Below the pieces are notes generated by a model. The model was not told where the DNA came from and searched no databases. It was given only the letters and a program-made list of their open reading frames with translations. The position numbers were made by a program, and so were the translations under genes. A DNA stretch of 5,371 nucleotides from Planctomycetales bacterium (GTDB taxonomy: Bacteria > Planctomycetota > Phycisphaerae > SM23-33), in the NCBI GenBank assembly GCA_030642005.1, contig DAOWOP010000182.1, positions 1 through 5,371 on the forward strand. The letters are read 5' to 3'. The first letter of the stretch is position 1. Each line of letters begins with the position of its first letter. Shown here in pieces: positions 4,188 through 5,371 of the stretch.

Positions 4188-5273
4188 TTACTTTACTTTC
4201 AATCCGGCGATGTGTTTCAGTCGTTCGATAATCGGCAGGTGCTGGGTGCATTTGCCCTCGCACTGGCCGCACTCCACGCACGCGGCAGCCGCTTCGGGCA
4301 TCAGGCCCCAATGCCAGTTGAGGCGGTTGACGATATCCTGATCGCCCTGTCCCAGTATCTTATGGTTATATGCCTCCATGAGTTTGGAAATTTCCACGCC
4401 CTCCGGACACGGCAGGCAATAGCCGCACTGTGTGCAAAGATTGTCAAACCCCTCGTCGATCTTGCTTTTGAGATTTTCGATATGCCCTGCGTCGTATGGC
4501 TGGAAGTCTTCGACGGCAGCGACGGCCTCATCAATGTGCCGCTTCGTCGTGAAGCCCACAAGGGCGCTGGTAATGGCCGGGTGTGAGACGTTGAAACGAA
4601 TGGCCGCCTCGACGACGCTTCGGTCGCCCGACCCTCGCAGAAAATCCAGCCTCCCGGCGTCGTTGGGGATCAGCCCGCCGCCGAGGGGATTCATCGTTAC
4701 CACGCCCATGTTCATCTCGGCTGCACATTCCAGCGCCGAACTTCGGAAGGGGAAGTTCAGCATGTTGTAGCCGACAGTTATCCCTTCGAGCAGGCCTTCG
4801 CGGACGATTTCGCAGATTTCCCGCCCGGAAAGGTGCAGCGAAGCGGCGACGTGTCCGACCAGTCCTTCTTCCCTGGCCTTCAGCGCCGCCGCCACCGCCC
4901 CGCCGGCTTTGCGCCGGGGCCACTGGTCGGCGCTGGTGATGCACCAGATGTGGAAGAAATCTATCTTCTCGACATTCATCCGCCGCAGCGATTTTTCGAG
5001 GTCTGCCCGAAGTTGTCCGCCATCGGACTTTCCGGACTTGGTAGAGCAATAGAACGAATCCCTCGGCATCTGCTTGAAGGCCGCGGCGAAAACTTCCTCG
5101 CTCTTTCCGGCGTTGTAACCGGGGGCGGTGTCGAAATAGTTAATCCCCTGAGCGTGGGCATGCAGCAGCAGTTCGGCGTTGGCGTCGATGTCGTCGGGGT
5201 TATCGAACCGCATCCCGCCGAAACTCACAACGGAAATCTTCTTACCCGTTCTGCCGTAAGGTTTGTACCACAT
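4188..5273 (-). CDS. Aldo/keto reductase with C-terminal 2[4Fe-4S] ferredoxin-like domain
   Basis: A 361-residue protein with an NAD(P)H-type aldo/keto reductase barrel followed by an iron-sulfur tail, the arrangement of COG1453-like anaerobe reductases. The catalytic tetrad is visible: Asp48 and Tyr53 in YFDTAPGY, Lys79 in STKSG, His108 in DFFHIWC. The start of the barrel (GRTGKKISVVSFGGMRF) is typical. The tail carries Cys280, 283, 286 and 289 (CTQCGYCLPCP) and Cys332, 335, 338 and 342 (CVECGQCEGKC), enough ligands for two [4Fe-4S] clusters. Length is normal for the family and nothing is missing. It is probably a cytoplasmic redox enzyme that can pass electrons between nucleotide, substrate and ferredoxin; the substrate is unknown. 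The ATG at 5273 is the only start: an in-frame stop lies about 27 bases upstream. It has no clear ribosome site but a promoter immediately before it. The MtaA-like gene follows 30 bases downstream. Confidence 0.9.
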   Translation of the reverse strand: MWYKPYGRTGKKISVVSFGGMRFDNPDDIDANAELLLHAHAQGINYFDTAPGYNAGKSEEVFAAAFKQMPRDSFYCSTKSGKSDGGQLRADLEKSLRRMNVEKIDFFHIWCITSADQWPRRKAGGAVAAALKAREEGLVGHVAASLHLSGREICEIVREGLLEGITVGYNMLNFPFRSSALECAAEMNMGVVTMNPLGGGLIPNDAGRLDFLRGSGDRSVVEAAIRFNVSHPAITSALVGFTTKRHIDEAVAAVEDFQPYDAGHIENLKSKIDEGFDNLCTQCGYCLPCPEGVEISKLMEAYNHKILGQGDQDIVNRLNWHWGLMPEAAAACVECGQCEGKCTQHLPIIERLKHIAGLKVK

Positions 5274-5371
5274 GGGAACCGATTCTATTATCGCCCTTCA
5301 ACTCTCTCATGACAACACCGAGGCGACAATTCGTCGCATTGCTCGACAAGCGAAGCAGGCCCGGCCTGCCA
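5272..5371 (+). CDS. Possible partial divergent ORF running off the window
   Basis: A plus-strand frame from ATG 5272 stays open to the end of the window (33 codons seen). It reads MGTDSIIALQLSHDNTEATI and continues as an Arg/Lys/Gln-rich helix. The composition looks protein-like, but no family is recognisable from so little. It has no ribosome site. Its ATG shares the CATG palindrome with the reductase start on the other strand, and it would cover the reductase promoter. A second open frame, from ATG 5309 (MTTPRRQFVALL...), also reaches the end. At most one is real. Confidence 0.22.
   Translation, partial: MGTDSIIALQLSHDNTEATIRRIARQAKQARPA
5287..5315 (-). promoter_or_regulatory. Sigma-70-like promoter for the reductase operon, near-leaderless
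   Basis: On the minus strand TTGTCA (5315-5310) and GATAAT (5292-5287) each match the sigma-70 consensus at 5 of 6 positions with an ideal 17-base spacer. Only 13 bases separate the -10 from ATG 5273, so transcription would start about 5-7 bases before the ATG. That agrees with the lack of a Shine-Dalgarno sequence. A short inverted repeat (GCGAC/GTCGC, 5323-5337) lies just upstream of the -35 and could be a regulator site. Confidence 0.6.
5355..5369. repeat. Short GC-rich inverted repeat at the window edge
   Basis: GCAGGC (5355-5360) and GCCTGC (5364-5369) pair around CCG. There is no adjacent T-run within the window, so I do not call it a terminator. It could be part of an intergenic repeat that continues beyond the edge. 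Confidence 0.4.

Noticed and set aside
3670..4311. 213-codon minus-strand frame overlapping the methyltransferase and reductase genes
   Set aside because: It is out of frame with two well-supported proteins on the same strand, Arg-rich, and without domain features.
4833..5312. 159-codon plus-strand frame antisense to the reductase
   Set aside because: It is a shadow of the GC-rich reductase gene, whose catalytic tetrad and cysteine motifs confirm the minus strand as coding.

Overview
The window has two parts that look different in composition. The right part (about 2408-5273) is GC-rich and holds three well-formed metabolic genes. The left part (1-2407) is a patchwork of structured non-coding repeats, one small gene, and an AT-rich block of membrane-protein genes that is damaged at both ends. 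As a hand count, positions 1141-1200 are 20/60 G+C and positions 2701-2760 are 39/60. The protein types (a TIM-barrel sugar isomerase-like protein, a MtaA/UroD-like methyltransferase, an aldo/keto reductase with a ferredoxin-like tail) and the many recurrent intergenic repeats suggest an uncultured anaerobic bacterium. Planctomycetota, in the Phycisphaerae/Sedimentisphaerales direction, would fit, but this is inference from gene style and not a demonstrated placement.

Layout. Positions 1-527 carry no convincing gene. They hold a 28-bp perfect palindrome with a second, partial copy, a nested set of inverted repeats, and a third inverted-repeat pair. A small coiled-coil-like protein of unknown function follows (528-722). 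A 'ggggaca'-type inverted repeat (733-786) leads into the last codons of an XRE-family DNA-binding protein whose front is missing (858-920). Four bases later begins a zinc-ribbon protein with two membrane segments. Its only plausible start in that frame is ATA at 925, because the first standard start codon (GTG 1048) would cut off the zinc ribbon. A multi-pass membrane protein (1348-1968) and an overlapping signal-anchor-like ORF (1946-2044) follow. The latter is cut short where another 'ggggaca' repeat begins. Positions 2045-2407 hold a possible terminator, a 7-bp tandem repeat and a possible minus-strand gene remnant.

On the right, a sugar-phosphate isomerase/epimerase-like gene (plus strand) converges on, and overlaps by 17 bases, a minus-strand two-gene operon. 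That operon is an iron-sulfur aldo/keto reductase followed by a MtaA/UroD-like protein with a complete H-x-C...C zinc site. A good sigma-70-like promoter lies so close to the reductase ATG that the message would have almost no leader.

How they work together. The reductase and the MtaA-like protein are very probably co-transcribed. A corrinoid- or methyl-transfer-linked redox role is a reasonable hypothesis, but no corrinoid protein is visible in the window. The AT-rich block looks like a laterally acquired regulator/membrane cassette now decaying between repeat elements. I see no CRISPR array, tRNA, rRNA or intact transposase.
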